Below, piece by piece: positions 1 to 8,209 of a DNA stretch of 26,727 bases. Position 1 is the stretch's first letter; each line of letters begins with the position of its first letter. Source of the stretch: Sphingobacteriaceae bacterium UBA6709 (GTDB lineage Bacteria > Bacteroidota > Bacteroidia > Sphingobacteriales > Sphingobacteriaceae); assembly GCA_002454425.1 (NCBI GenBank), contig DKIV01000014.1:23929-50655 (forward strand), written 5' to 3'. A program made the position numbers and the translations under genes. The notes beneath the pieces were generated by a model. It was given only the letters and a program-made list of their open reading frames with translations. It was not told the origin of the DNA and did not search any database.

Positions 1-110
1 TGTCGATGAAATGTCGATCACCACTCGAGCGTGTCTCGAGTCTGTCCCGAGTCAGTCTCGGAACAGGTGGGTAGCATGTCCCGAACCAGATCGATGCTAT
101 GCAAGGGAGA
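1..110. repeat. Hairpin-rich left edge with TGTCYCGA repeats
   Basis: No gene is visible here. Direct inspection shows three hairpins in a row. The first is CTCGAG at 24-29 pairing with CTCGAG at 35-40 across a 5-base loop. The second is 42-51 pairing with 57-66 (10 bp, one mismatch), again with a 5-base loop. The third is TAGCAT at 72-77 pairing with ATGCTA at 94-99. The octamer TGTCYCGA occurs at 32-39, 43-50 and 77-84, and TGTCGAT at 1-7 and 12-18. The density of structure suggests an intergenic repeat element (REP-like) or a mobile-element end, but this is inference and copy number is unknown. Confidence 0.45.
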
Positions 111-214
111 TTATTTGCTGCCGAATGCTGCTTATCTTGTCTTTTTTAAGTTAACAATGGGTTGTTTTAACTTCGATCTAAACATCTTATCTTATTTGAT
201 TGTATTTTAATGAT

Positions 215-1999
215 ATGGAAACAAAACACGTTTATCAAACCGGAATAGTTGGAAATTGTGCTTTTCTAGCCCATGTGCATAAAAACACCAATATAGCATG
301 GTTATGTTGGCCTCGATTCGATAGTTCATTCATCTTTGGATCATTGCTTGATGAGGAAAAAGGTGGAGAGTTCTCAATACTACCTCCGTCGGATTTCTCG
401 TCTGATCAGTATTACATGGAGAATACGAATGTCTTATGTACTGAAGTAAGCTGCGATAGCGGTAAATATCGGATTACCGATTTTGCACCGCGGTTTCATC
501 AATTCGAAAGGTTCTATAAGCCACTTATGCTTATCAGAAAGATCGAGCCATTGGAGGGAACGCCCCGTATCAAGGTAAAGTGTAATCCTACTTATGAATA
601 TGGAAAAGTAGCATTAAGTGCAAGTCGCGGAAGTAATCATATTGACTACGCAGGAGCCGAAGATACCCTTCGGCTGACAAGTAACATACCCCTGACTTAT
701 ATTATTGATGAGAAATATTTTGTTCTCAATGAGACAAAGTACTTAGTTCTTACCTATGGACAGCCCCTGGAGGCTCCGCTTGTTAGCACCGCGGAAAATT
801 TTCTCCGTGAGACCGTTGCTTACTGGCGTGTATGGATCAAGCACTCGTCTATCGCAGGTTTTTATCAGCCCTATGTAATCCGTTCAGCCCTTACTTTAAA
901 GATACATCAATATGAGGACACCGGCGCCATTATCGCGGCCAGTACAACGAGTTTGCCCGAATATGATGGTAGTGGCCGCAATTGGGATTATCGTTATTGC
1001 TGGCTCCGGGATACGTATTACGTAATTAGTTCCTTGAACCATATTGGACATTTTGAAGAGATGGAGCGCTATTTTAATTATGTCGCGGATATCTCCGTTT
1101 CCGAAGATTTTCGATATCAGCCGCTGTACCGTGTTGATGGCGTGAATAAGCTTTATGAAGAAATTTTAGATCACCTGAGCGGATACCGCGGTAATCAGCC
1201 GGTGCGTATAGGTAATCAGGCATATGAGCATATTCAGAATGATATTTACGGACAGGTGATGATCTCGCTGATGCCTCTCTATACCGATCATCGTTTTGTA
1301 TTCAAGGAGAGAAAGGATTCGGTACGTTGGATTGAGGCGGTGCTTTCCAAAATCGAGCGTACGATCGACGAGAAAGACGCCGGCATTTGGGAGTTTAGAA
1401 ATTTTGCCAATACGCACTGTTATAGCAATCTTTTCCAATGGGCAGGGTGTTGCGCGGCAGAGAAGATGGCGAGGACTATTGGTAACGTGCAACTGGAACA
1501 GAAAGCTATTGAGCTAAAGGAAAAAGCCGCAGCACATATTGAAAGCTGCTATGATCCGGAGCGAAAAGTTTATACCAACGCTACGGGAAGTTCACATCTT
1601 GACGCTAGTACCTTACAGTTGATTATGATGAATTATCTGGACCCTTCATCGCAGCGCGCAAAGGATCACCTGAGCGCGTTGGAAGCAGAGCTCAAAACTG
1701 AGGGTGGTTTGTTTTATCGCTATCTGCATGCCGACGATTTCGGTAAGCCAAAGACGACCTTCCTGATATGTGCTTTTTGGTATGTTGAGGCGTTGGCATG
1801 TGTTGGTCGGGTTGATGAGGCTGTACAGGCCTTTGAGAACCTGCTTCCCTATGCAAATCATTTAGGTTTATTCAGTGAAGATGTTGATGAGGAGAACGGC
1901 TCGCAGTGGGGGAATTTCCCTCAGGCATATAGCCATGTAGGATTGATGAATGCCGCTTATCGTATTGCGATGAAGTTGGATCGGCCCATCTTTTTATAG
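215..1999 (+). CDS. Glycoside hydrolase family 15 protein (trehalase/glucoamylase-like)
   Basis: The protein has 594 residues from the ATG at 215; a TTG five codons upstream is less likely because family members begin close to the conserved segment with YQTGIVGN and AWLCWPRFDS. It has the GH15 layout: an N-terminal beta-sandwich (about 1-200) and an alpha/alpha barrel (about 210-590). Visible family motifs are GRNWDYRYCWLRD (about 255-267), YRVDG followed by YEEIL (about 305-317; one Glu is probably the general acid), PVRIGN (about 330), and SEDVD followed by GNFPQAYSH near the C terminus, whose Glu (about 555) is probably the general base. There is no signal peptide, so it should be cytoplasmic. 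Bacterial proteins of this type hydrolyse trehalose or alpha-glucans. The convergent trehalose synthesis gene favours trehalose, but the substrate cannot be read from sequence. Confidence 0.9.
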   Translation: METKHVYQTGIVGNCAFLAHVHKNTNIAWLCWPRFDSSFIFGSLLDEEKGGEFSILPPSDFSSDQYYMENTNVLCTEVSCDSGKYRITDFAPRFHQFERFYKPLMLIRKIEPLEGTPRIKVKCNPTYEYGKVALSASRGSNHIDYAGAEDTLRLTSNIPLTYIIDEKYFVLNETKYLVLTYGQPLEAPLVSTAENFLRETVAYWRVWIKHSSIAGFYQPYVIRSALTLKIHQYEDTGAIIAASTTSLPEYDGSGRNWDYRYCWLRDTYYVISSLNHIGHFEEMERYFNYVADISVSEDFRYQPLYRVDGVNKLYEEILDHLSGYRGNQPVRIGNQAYEHIQNDIYGQVMISLMPLYTDHRFVFKERKDSVRWIEAVLSKIERTIDEKDAGIWEFRNFANTHCYSNLFQWAGCCAAEKMARTIGNVQLEQKAIELKEKAAAHIESCYDPERKVYTNATGSSHLDASTLQLIMMNYLDPSSQRAKDHLSALEAELKTEGGLFYRYLHADDFGKPKTTFLICAFWYVEALACVGRVDEAVQAFENLLPYANHLGLFSEDVDEENGSQWGNFPQAYSHVGLMNAAYRIAMKLDRPIFL

Positions 2000-2004
2000 A
2001 TCGC

Positions 2005-2068
2005 GCGTAGAGTGAAAAAAGAGGGGAGATGTTATTGCTACATCTCCCCTCTTTTTTTTACTCTACGC
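2005..2068. terminator. Two-way intrinsic terminator between GH15 gene and otsAB
   Basis: A very long inverted repeat has arms at about 2005-2031 and 2041-2068 around a loop of about 9 bases. Each arm has a GC-rich core (gaggggagatg / catctcccctc) bordered by A and T runs, so it ends transcripts from both sides. The end of the otsAB-type gene, including its stop codon at 2063-2065, lies inside the right arm. Confidence 0.9.
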
Positions 2069-4249
2069 CAGTGACCCCCGCATGGTGAGTGTACGTAAAA
2101 GACGACGTACCTCGCGGTAGTCGCGCAGATAATATTTGGCGGCTGATATGTTGCTGCCGATCTTTATTGTCAGTGCTTCGGCAGGCATTGCTTTAAACAT
2201 ATCTTCATCGGTGTGATCATCGCCTAACGCCATTACAAAATCGCTTTCTACCAGATCCAGGTATTTTGCGGCAACCTTTCCCTTATTGACTTCGATATTT
2301 TTTATTTCAACAACTTTGTTTCCGGGAAGCATTTGCAGTCCTTTATCTTCGGTAGTAAAGCGAAGGGTATTCATTAGTTCATTTGCTCTGAGTTCGCCAA
2401 GTCCCTCTTCCACTTTTCGATAATGCCATGCCAGCGAATAGCTTTTCTCTTCAGTAAATGAACCGGGGGTTCTGTCGACGAAAAGATCAAGCACCTGTTC
2501 GACATCCTGTTTCCAGGAGTTATGAAGTCCCGGTAATCTTTGCCATTCCTCACCGCGAAGTTTTTGCCAGGCACCGTGTTCCGCGAAGATGTCAATGTTC
2601 ATTCCGCCGAACCAGTCTTCCAGCGTTTCATATTTTCGGCCACTGACAATGACGATACGATTTGCGGGATCCGAAGAAAGCTGATCAAGGATGTCCATTA
2701 AATCTTCATCAGGAAATGCCTGTAGGGGATTCGCTTTGAAGCCCACCAGCGTACCGTCGTAGTCCAAAAATATTACTCTCTTGGATGCCTGATTATATGT
2801 AGCTTCAATAAACTGTCGTCCCTCTGTACTAATGTGCTTTGCTTGCATGGATGATTGAATTTCCTTTACCTCACTTAGTTTACTCATATATATTTTTACC
2901 CAATGGTGTATGTTAAATTTAGAAACGACGTCGCGCATGGCAGCCATGCGGCGTTGCTGTTCTTCCAGGGGCATATTTAGCGCGTCAATCATAGCGCGAT
3001 ACACTTCGCCGATATTGTTAGGATTAACAATCAGGGCGTCGATAAGCTCCTTTGCCGCGCCAGCCATTTCGCTCAGGATAAGTACACCTGAATTATTGGT
3101 GCGACTTGCCACATACTCCTTGCTTACCAAATTCATGCCATCCCGCATGGGCGTGATCAGGCAAACGTCGGCAGTATGATATAATGCGGAGAGCATTTCC
3201 ACGGGGAACGCTCTGTAATAGTAGTTCACGGGTGTCCATTCCAGCGTACGATATCGTGCGTTGATGTTACCAACCAGCTTGTCAATTTCGTCTCTTAACT
3301 CTTTATACTGAGCCACGGTATCGCGGGAGGGAACCACAATCATGTAGAGCACGACCTTCCCGATAAGTTCAGGATGGCTCTCAATTAACAATTCAAAGGC
3401 CTGTAAACGCTGTAATATACCCTTGCTGTAATCGAGTCGATCAATAGACAGGATCATTTTGTTGTCAGCGAAGATGTTATGCAGCGCCTCGATGTTTTCT
3501 GCTACCTCCGGATTTTTAGTAAGCATTTCGAATTTATTGTTGTCAATTCCCATAGGGAATGTCTCAGCTACTGTAAGTCTGTCTTTGTAGGTAATTTCGT
3601 TGGCAAGGGTTTGCGCGGGCAATAGCCGGGCAACGGAGCTTGTAAAGTGACGCAGGTCGTCGAAGGTATGAAATCCAACGAGGTCGGCGCCTAAGAGGTT
3701 TTCCAGAATCTCCGCGCGCCAGGGTATAAGCCTGAAAATTTCGTACGAAGGGAAGGGGATATGAAGGAAAAATCCTATTGTAATATCGGGTTGCAGTTCG
3801 CGAACCAAACCTGGTAGCAATAGCAGTTGATAATCGTGTATCCAAATGCGATCGCCCGGCTCGGCAATTTTAAATATGGCATCTCTGAACTTCTTGTTTA
3901 CCGAGACGTACGAGTCCCAGTAGCTTTGTTCATACTTTGCGTACGTGGGGTGATAATGGAAGATAGGCCAAAGGGTTTCGTTCGAAAATCCCTCATAGTA
4001 GAGATTTATTTCCTCCTGAGTTAAGAAAACTGGGTGTAGATTTATCTCCGCTAACTTATCGGTAATGTTATTTGATTGCTGTTCATCCGGAACTTCAATA
4101 CCCGGCCATCCCAGCCACATATTGTTTCCGGTTCTGTAGATAGAGCCCAGACCCGTTGCTAATCCTCCCTCACTCGGCGTGAATGTCATGCCATCCTCTG
4201 TGTTGCTGATTTTTACCGGTAGTCTGTTTGATACTATTATTGTTTTCAT
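2063..4249 (-). CDS. otsAB: Bifunctional trehalose-6-phosphate synthase/phosphatase (OtsA-OtsB fusion)
   Basis: A 728-residue fusion. Residues 1 to about 465 form a GT20 trehalose-6-phosphate synthase that joins glucose from a nucleotide sugar to glucose-6-phosphate. Its signs are SNRLPVK at the N terminus, the EGGLATGL loop (27-34), HDYQL (138-142), HIPFPS, RLDYSKG (271-277) and PMRDGMNLVSKEY (about 367-379). Residues from about 490 form a HAD phosphatase with DYDGT (motif I, about 496-500), IVIVSGR (motif II) and GDDHTDEDMF (motif III), which releases free trehalose. Both catalytic halves look intact, so the whole OtsAB pathway is in one cytoplasmic protein. The gene is transcribed alone, with a 495-bp gene-free region upstream. 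Trehalose is a stress protectant, so stress control is plausible but not shown. Confidence 0.95.
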   Translation of the reverse strand: MKTIIVSNRLPVKISNTEDGMTFTPSEGGLATGLGSIYRTGNNMWLGWPGIEVPDEQQSNNITDKLAEINLHPVFLTQEEINLYYEGFSNETLWPIFHYHPTYAKYEQSYWDSYVSVNKKFRDAIFKIAEPGDRIWIHDYQLLLLPGLVRELQPDITIGFFLHIPFPSYEIFRLIPWRAEILENLLGADLVGFHTFDDLRHFTSSVARLLPAQTLANEITYKDRLTVAETFPMGIDNNKFEMLTKNPEVAENIEALHNIFADNKMILSIDRLDYSKGILQRLQAFELLIESHPELIGKVVLYMIVVPSRDTVAQYKELRDEIDKLVGNINARYRTLEWTPVNYYYRAFPVEMLSALYHTADVCLITPMRDGMNLVSKEYVASRTNNSGVLILSEMAGAAKELIDALIVNPNNIGEVYRAMIDALNMPLEEQQRRMAAMRDVVSKFNIHHWVKIYMSKLSEVKEIQSSMQAKHISTEGRQFIEATYNQASKRVIFLDYDGTLVGFKANPLQAFPDEDLMDILDQLSSDPANRIVIVSGRKYETLEDWFGGMNIDIFAEHGAWQKLRGEEWQRLPGLHNSWKQDVEQVLDLFVDRTPGSFTEEKSYSLAWHYRKVEEGLGELRANELMNTLRFTTEDKGLQMLPGNKVVEIKNIEVNKGKVAAKYLDLVESDFVMALGDDHTDEDMFKAMPAEALTIKIGSNISAAKYYLRDYREVRRLLRTLTMRGSLA

Positions 4250-4299
4250 ATGTGTTAATGGTGCAGGCTTTCATCTGTATTACTCATTGTTTTTACCAG

Positions 4300-4312
4300 T
4301 CGTATTATACGA
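4300..4312. promoter_or_regulatory. Palindrome TCGTATTATACGA upstream of otsAB
   Basis: A perfect 13-base palindrome (6-bp arms, one central base) lies 51 bp upstream of the otsAB start codon, where an operator or promoter would be. The regulator is unknown, and an AT-rich palindrome of this size can occur by chance. Confidence 0.25.
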
Positions 4313-4624
4313 TGATCTGTCAATTATAAAAACGAGCAGCGGCGTCCTGTGTTGAATCCGGCCTTAACTTCCCGGATAGATAAATGAATTGTTTTTTGCC
4401 GCTAAGGATTGCTTTAAAAAAAGCGTAGACTGAAGCCTGTATTTAAAAATGTTAAGGAGTGGTATTGCGTAATATAAGCACTCAAAAGGAAAATTGTTTG
4501 AATTAATACAGCCTTTGACATAAGCGTGAAGCTTAGTGGGGTGGTTTTCAGCCTGTTTGACGGAGGGAAAAAGCGATGTGACAAACCTTATTGATAGTAG
4601 GGGCCTGAAGCTGTGATGGTGAGG

Positions 4625-4648
4625 TTTTCCACAATTGTTTTCCACAAT
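4625..4648. repeat. Tandem TTTTCCACAAT repeat (DnaA-box-like)
   Basis: The 11-mer TTTTCCACAAT occurs at 4625-4635 and again at 4638-4648, a 13-bp period. The first nine bases of each copy fit the broad DnaA-box consensus TTWTNCACA. They lie about 100 bp upstream of the gene at 4745. They could be DnaA boxes or a paired operator; another TTTTCCACA occurs inside truA (18309-18317), so a single copy is not significant. Confidence 0.35.
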
Positions 4649-4744
4649 GTTAGTAATAATACTTTTGGGCTTTCGTAAACTCTTTTTATAAATTAGAGTT
4701 AATGTCTTGAGAGTAAATTAATTGTGAAATTAAAAGCTGAAATT

Positions 4745-5017
4745 ATGACACAAAACAAAGCAACTCCAATAAAAAACTGGATTCGTCAGATGGGTTTGGA
4801 GCTTACCAAGTCGCATCTTGTAGATCAGAGAACCCGTAAAGTAAAGTATTACACCCTGGGTAATTTCGGAGTGTACGAAGAGTCTAAAGCCTCTGCAATG
4901 AAAGAAAGGAAGCGTGTACGCTTTATTTCGTGGACCGCCAAAGGCGATCTACTGGAAATAAATTCTGTGCGTGATCTTAGTTCCGCGTATCAGGACTTTA
5001 TCAACGAGGCACAGTAG
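4745..5017 (+). CDS. Small basic protein of unknown function
   Basis: Starting at the ATG at 4745 (a GTG seven codons upstream at 4724 is the alternative) it encodes 90 residues. It is soluble, with no signal peptide or membrane segment, and rich in Lys/Arg in the first two thirds (KNWIRQMG, DQRTRKVKYY, MKERKRVRF). The end is more acidic. I do not recognise the family. The alternating hydrophobic pattern of KVKYYTLGNFGVYEE and RVRFISWTAKGDLLEI suggests a small beta-rich fold. Its last 17 bases overlap the end of the dehydrogenase gene on the other strand, so the two transcripts are tail-to-tail with no room for a terminator. It is probably a real gene because of its balanced composition and clear open frame, but its function is unknown. 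Confidence 0.65.
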   Translation: MTQNKATPIKNWIRQMGLELTKSHLVDQRTRKVKYYTLGNFGVYEESKASAMKERKRVRFISWTAKGDLLEINSVRDLSSAYQDFINEAQ

Positions 5018-5951
5018 TCTTGATTGTTTCTGTTAAGTCAGCCAATTTATCACCTAAAACTTCTGAGATCTTCTGATATGATTCGAAGGTCCATCCTGCG
5101 ACGTGAGGTGAGAGAAGAATTCTCTCCTCACGTCGTAGTTCTTTATACCATGTCTGACTGCTCAGCATCGGGAACTTCTCGGTTTCCAGTACATCAAGAC
5201 CCGCGGACGTTACTCTGCCCGAGCGTACGGCCTGTAAAAGAGCTGCCGTATCGAGAACTTCTCCGCGGGAGGTGTTCAGCAGGATGATGGGCTTTCGGAA
5301 GTGGAATAAATATTCTTCATTTACCATGCCCCTTGTTTCTCGGGTGAGAGGGGTGTGTAAGCTGAGGATGTCTGCTTGTTTGACAACTTCCTCCATGCTT
5401 ACCTCTTTGACAAGGGCGTTGCTGAAGCCGGTTTTGTATTTGTCATAGGCAATGACGTTCACCCCGAACCCTTGTAGTTTCTCCGCAAAGCTAGAACCCA
5501 TGAAGCCATAGCCTATAATGGCTACGGTTTTTCCTTTCAGTTCCGTTCCGCGGTTGCCCTCGCGGTCCCAGATCTGACGTCTAACTTCAAGGTCTGCTTT
5601 CTTAAGATTATTCATCAGGGTGAGTAACATACCTACAGCATGTTCTCCAACCGCGTCGCGGTTACCCTCCGGGGCATTGATGCAGTGTATGTTTCGTTGC
5701 CGGGCAGCGCTTTCGTCAATATTGTCCATGCCTGCTCCTGCTCTTGCAATGAATGTTAACAGTTTTGCGCGGTCTATGATCTCTGTATCTATTCGGAACT
5801 TAGTGCGGATAGCCAGGCCATGGTAATTCTCAATAATATCAAGAGTTTCTTCGCGAGTAATATCAGGTCTGTTATCTACCGAATATCCCAAAGATTCAGC
5901 ACGCTCTTTGAAAGCGGGGTGTAGTTTATCAGCAATAAGAATTTTTAGCAT
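5001..5951 (-). CDS. D-2-hydroxyacid dehydrogenase (phosphoglycerate dehydrogenase-like)
   Basis: The 316-residue protein has the D-isomer 2-hydroxyacid dehydrogenase fold: split substrate domain (1 to about 100 and 290-316) around a Rossmann NAD(H) domain (about 105-285). The nucleotide loop is GYGFMG (147-152), followed by an acidic residue after the second strand (YDKY). The catalytic triad can be placed at R229 (NTSRGEVLD), E256 (GLDVLE) and H283 (SPHVAGWT). It lacks the C-terminal ACT domain of long SerA proteins. Possible roles are serine synthesis (3-phosphoglycerate oxidation) or reduction of another 2-keto acid; sequence alone does not settle this. It starts 12 bp after rsmA and is probably co-transcribed with it. 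Confidence 0.88.
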   Translation of the reverse strand: MLKILIADKLHPAFKERAESLGYSVDNRPDITREETLDIIENYHGLAIRTKFRIDTEIIDRAKLLTFIARAGAGMDNIDESAARQRNIHCINAPEGNRDAVGEHAVGMLLTLMNNLKKADLEVRRQIWDREGNRGTELKGKTVAIIGYGFMGSSFAEKLQGFGVNVIAYDKYKTGFSNALVKEVSMEEVVKQADILSLHTPLTRETRGMVNEEYLFHFRKPIILLNTSRGEVLDTAALLQAVRSGRVTSAGLDVLETEKFPMLSSQTWYKELRREERILLSPHVAGWTFESYQKISEVLGDKLADLTETIKTTVPR

Positions 5952-5963
5952 GTTGTTATAATA

Positions 5964-6737
5964 CTAAGCTTTACCTTTTAGAAGATTGGTAAGGTTTACA
6001 AAATCTTCAACACTCAGGCGCTCCGCGCGGAGCTCGAACACCGGGTCGTCTCCCATTTTATCTTTCGGTACAAGAACCGACAAAGCGTTGCGAAGAGTTT
6101 TGCGTCGTTGGTTGAAGCCTGCCTTTACGACTTTCCAGAAAAAAGCTTCATCACAATTAAGCTCAGTAGTTTGGTTTCTTGTGAGTCGAATCACGGCCGA
6201 CAGGACTTTGGGTGGTGGGTTAAATACGCCGGCTTTTACCGTAAATAAATATTCAACTTGATAATATGCCTGCACGAATACGCTGAGGATGCCGTAATCT
6301 TTTGATCCTGGTGTCGCTGTGCAACGTTCTGCGACCTCTTTCTGGAACATGCCGACCACCTGGGGGATCTGCTGTCTGTTATCGAGGATTTTGAAAAGGA
6401 TCTGCGAAGAGATGTTGTACGGAAAATTTCCAATAACGGCCACCTGGTTATCAAAAAGCTTGCTGAAATCGAGCTCAAGGAAGTCGCCGTTTATTAGTCG
6501 GGATCCTAATTGAGGGTACTTATTGTTCAGAAACTCGTACGATTCTGTATCCAGATCTATAAGACTTGTTTCGTAGTCGGTATGTTGTAAAAGAAAATCT
6601 GACAGGATACCCATTCCCGGACCAACTTCCAATACCTTACTGAATTTTCCTTCCGGGCGCAGCGCCTCAACGATTTTGGAGGCAATGTTTTTATCGGTAA
6701 GGAAATGTTGACCCAGATGTTTTTTAGCACGAACCAT
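5964..6737 (-). CDS. rsmA: 16S rRNA dimethyladenosine transferase RsmA (KsgA)
   Basis: It dimethylates two adjacent adenines in the 3' terminal helix of 16S rRNA during late small-subunit assembly. The start was set at the ATG at 6737, giving 257 residues that begin MVRAKKHLGQHF, the usual KsgA N terminus. The frame stays open for 63 codons upstream to 6926, but that part resembles no protein and overlaps the divergent promoter region of pdxA. SAM-binding motif EVGPGMG is near residue 38. The adenine-binding motif appears as GNFPYNISSQ (about 104-113), where most family members have NLPYNI. The length is normal. It heads a short operon with the dehydrogenase downstream. Confidence 0.95.
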   Translation of the reverse strand: MVRAKKHLGQHFLTDKNIASKIVEALRPEGKFSKVLEVGPGMGILSDFLLQHTDYETSLIDLDTESYEFLNNKYPQLGSRLINGDFLELDFSKLFDNQVAVIGNFPYNISSQILFKILDNRQQIPQVVGMFQKEVAERCTATPGSKDYGILSVFVQAYYQVEYLFTVKAGVFNPPPKVLSAVIRLTRNQTTELNCDEAFFWKVVKAGFNQRRKTLRNALSVLVPKDKMGDDPVFELRAERLSVEDFVNLTNLLKGKA

Positions 6738-6959
6738 TCTTCTCTTATTTACGGTGTAACGTCGGCGATCGCCGCGTTCTAAGCCGGAATTTTTTATGCG
6801 AAGATAAACATAAATTATAAACCGGTGTCGTGCAGGTGTGGCGCTGGGTTGTCTGAGGCAACTGTTGATCGTTTGAGCGCTCAGCATAATTCGTATAAAT
6901 TGCGTACTTTGCGCCTTATAAGACACATTAATTAGTGTTTTTTAGAAAGTAAACATACT

Positions 6960-8015
6960 ATGAGCGAAAAGATAAAGGTTGGCATATCTATAGGTGATAT
7001 TAACGGTATTGGCTTAGAGGTGATACTCAAAACATTGTCAAATAGCGTTATAAACGACTATTGCACGCCGGTTGTATATGGTAATACTAAAGTAGCTTCA
7101 TTTTATCGGAAAGCGCTTTCCTTAGGGGATTTCAGCTTCAATGTTATTGCAAAAGCGGAGTTGGCGAATCACAAACGTGCCAATATGATCAACTGTTGGG
7201 AGGAGGATGTGAAAATCGAGCCGGGGGTAGCAAATGAAATAGGAGGCAAGTACGCCTTCCTTTCTTTAGATAAAGCTGTGGCAGATCTTGTCGCTGGTGA
7301 AATTGATGCGCTGGTGACCGCTCCAATTAATAAAAATAATATTCAGAGTGATGATTTTCGCTTCGCGGGACATACAGAATATATACAGAGCAAGGCAGGA
7401 GCGGCAGATTCATTGATGTTCTTAATTAGTGATGATCTGCGGGTCGGCGTTGTTACAGGCCATGTGCCTTTAGCGCAAGTTGCCGGAAAGATCACAAAGG
7501 AGGGTATTATTTCGAAGCTCGCGTTGATGAACCACAGCCTTAAAACGGACTTCTGGATTCAGAAGCCGAAGATTGCTGTCCTGGGCCTTAACCCGCATGC
7601 TGGCGACAACGGTCTGATTGGGAATGAGGAAGCGGAAGTGATCATTCCTGCGATACAGGAAGCAAATCAAAAAGGAATTTTTGCATTTGGACCTTACGCG
7701 GCGGATGGGTTTTTCGCAAATGGCTCCCATAAGAAGTTTGACGCGGTACTGGCGATGTACCATGATCAGGGGCTTATACCTTTTAAATACATCGCATTCT
7801 ATGATGGTGTTAACTTTACCGCAGGCTTGCCTTTTGTACGCACCTCGCCCGACCATGGCACGGGATATGATATTGCCGGGAAGAATGTTGCTTCGGAGAG
7901 TTCTTTCCGAGCGGCGCTTTTTGAAGCCATCAATATCGTTAAACGACGTAGAGAGCTTGAGGAGCTTACAGCAAATCCTTTGAAGGTTAGCAAGCTGTCG
8001 AGAGATCGCGATTAG
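6960..8015 (+). CDS. pdxA: 4-hydroxythreonine-4-phosphate dehydrogenase PdxA
   Basis: PdxA oxidises 4-phosphohydroxy-L-threonine with NAD in the DXP-dependent route to pyridoxal phosphate. The 351-residue protein has the three metal ligands expected of the family: H138 (FAGHTEY), H213 (NPHAGDNG) and H268 (MYHDQGLIP). The signature ending TSPDHGTGYDIAG is at about 296-308. It is a cytoplasmic homodimer in known cases. It diverges from rsmA across 222 bp and is followed by a 194-bp gap with a hairpin, so it is probably transcribed separately from the downstream cluster. TACTTTGC at about 6902-6909 resembles a -7 box with one base missing, so its promoter is uncertain. Confidence 0.95.
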   Translation: MSEKIKVGISIGDINGIGLEVILKTLSNSVINDYCTPVVYGNTKVASFYRKALSLGDFSFNVIAKAELANHKRANMINCWEEDVKIEPGVANEIGGKYAFLSLDKAVADLVAGEIDALVTAPINKNNIQSDDFRFAGHTEYIQSKAGAADSLMFLISDDLRVGVVTGHVPLAQVAGKITKEGIISKLALMNHSLKTDFWIQKPKIAVLGLNPHAGDNGLIGNEEAEVIIPAIQEANQKGIFAFGPYAADGFFANGSHKKFDAVLAMYHDQGLIPFKYIAFYDGVNFTAGLPFVRTSPDHGTGYDIAGKNVASESSFRAALFEAINIVKRRRELEELTANPLKVSKLSRDRD

Positions 8016-8026
8016 CTGAATGTTTT

Positions 8027-8065
8027 GCTCAGGAAAGATTCAGGGAAATGTCTTCTTTTCTGAGC
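8027..8065 (+). terminator. Hairpin after pdxA, weak terminator candidate
   Basis: A 12-bp stem (8027-8038 with 8054-8065, one G-U pair) with a 15-base loop starts 11 bp after the pdxA stop. No T run follows, so it is a poor classical terminator. It may instead protect the mRNA end or act with another factor. Confidence 0.4.
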
Positions 8066-8182
8066 CGGGTAATTTATAGCATAAGTCCAGGTTATTTATA
8101 ATAGTGTTAACTCCCTGCATTAGGCGACTGAAGTAGTAAGTTCCGAAAAAGAAAAAAACTTTTTCAGTATCATTATTTTATC

Positions 8183-8190
8183 TATTTTTG
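8183..8190 (+). promoter_or_regulatory. Bacteroidota -7 box for the DUF177-rpmF-plsX-fabH operon
   Basis: TATTTTTG is an exact match to the Bacteroidota -7 consensus TAnnTTTG. The predicted transcript start is about 5-7 bases further on, leaving a leader of about 13-15 bases before the TTG start codon at 8210. No clear -33 TTTG is seen. Confidence 0.7.
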
Positions 8191-8209
8191 CAGGCTCAAT
8201 TGCCGTGCT

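Larger units (their letters stand above)
4250..4744. other. Gene-free 495-bp intergenic region with candidate control sites
   Basis: This gap separates the starts of the divergent otsAB and the 90-residue gene at 4745. I see no convincing gene; a 93-codon minus-strand open frame here has no recognisable protein features. It holds a 13-bp palindrome (4300-4312) on the otsAB side and a tandem TTTTCCACAAT repeat (4625-4648) on the other. No clear TAnnTTTG promoter box was found on either strand. Confidence 0.6.

Noticed and set aside
78..86. GTCCCGAAC at the left edge matching the gpsA terminator arm at 22567-22575
   Set aside because: A 9-base match with no flanking similarity is not meaningful evidence of a shared element.
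4364..4645. 93-codon open frame on the minus strand in the 4250-4744 gap
   Set aside because: It begins inside the tandem TTTTCCACAAT repeat, has no recognisable motif, no signal or membrane segment, and low-quality composition; it is probably chance.
6738..6926. N-terminal extension of RsmA by 63 residues
   Set aside because: Known RsmA proteins start at the conserved KKHLGQHF segment; the extension is not protein-like and would cover the divergent promoter region.
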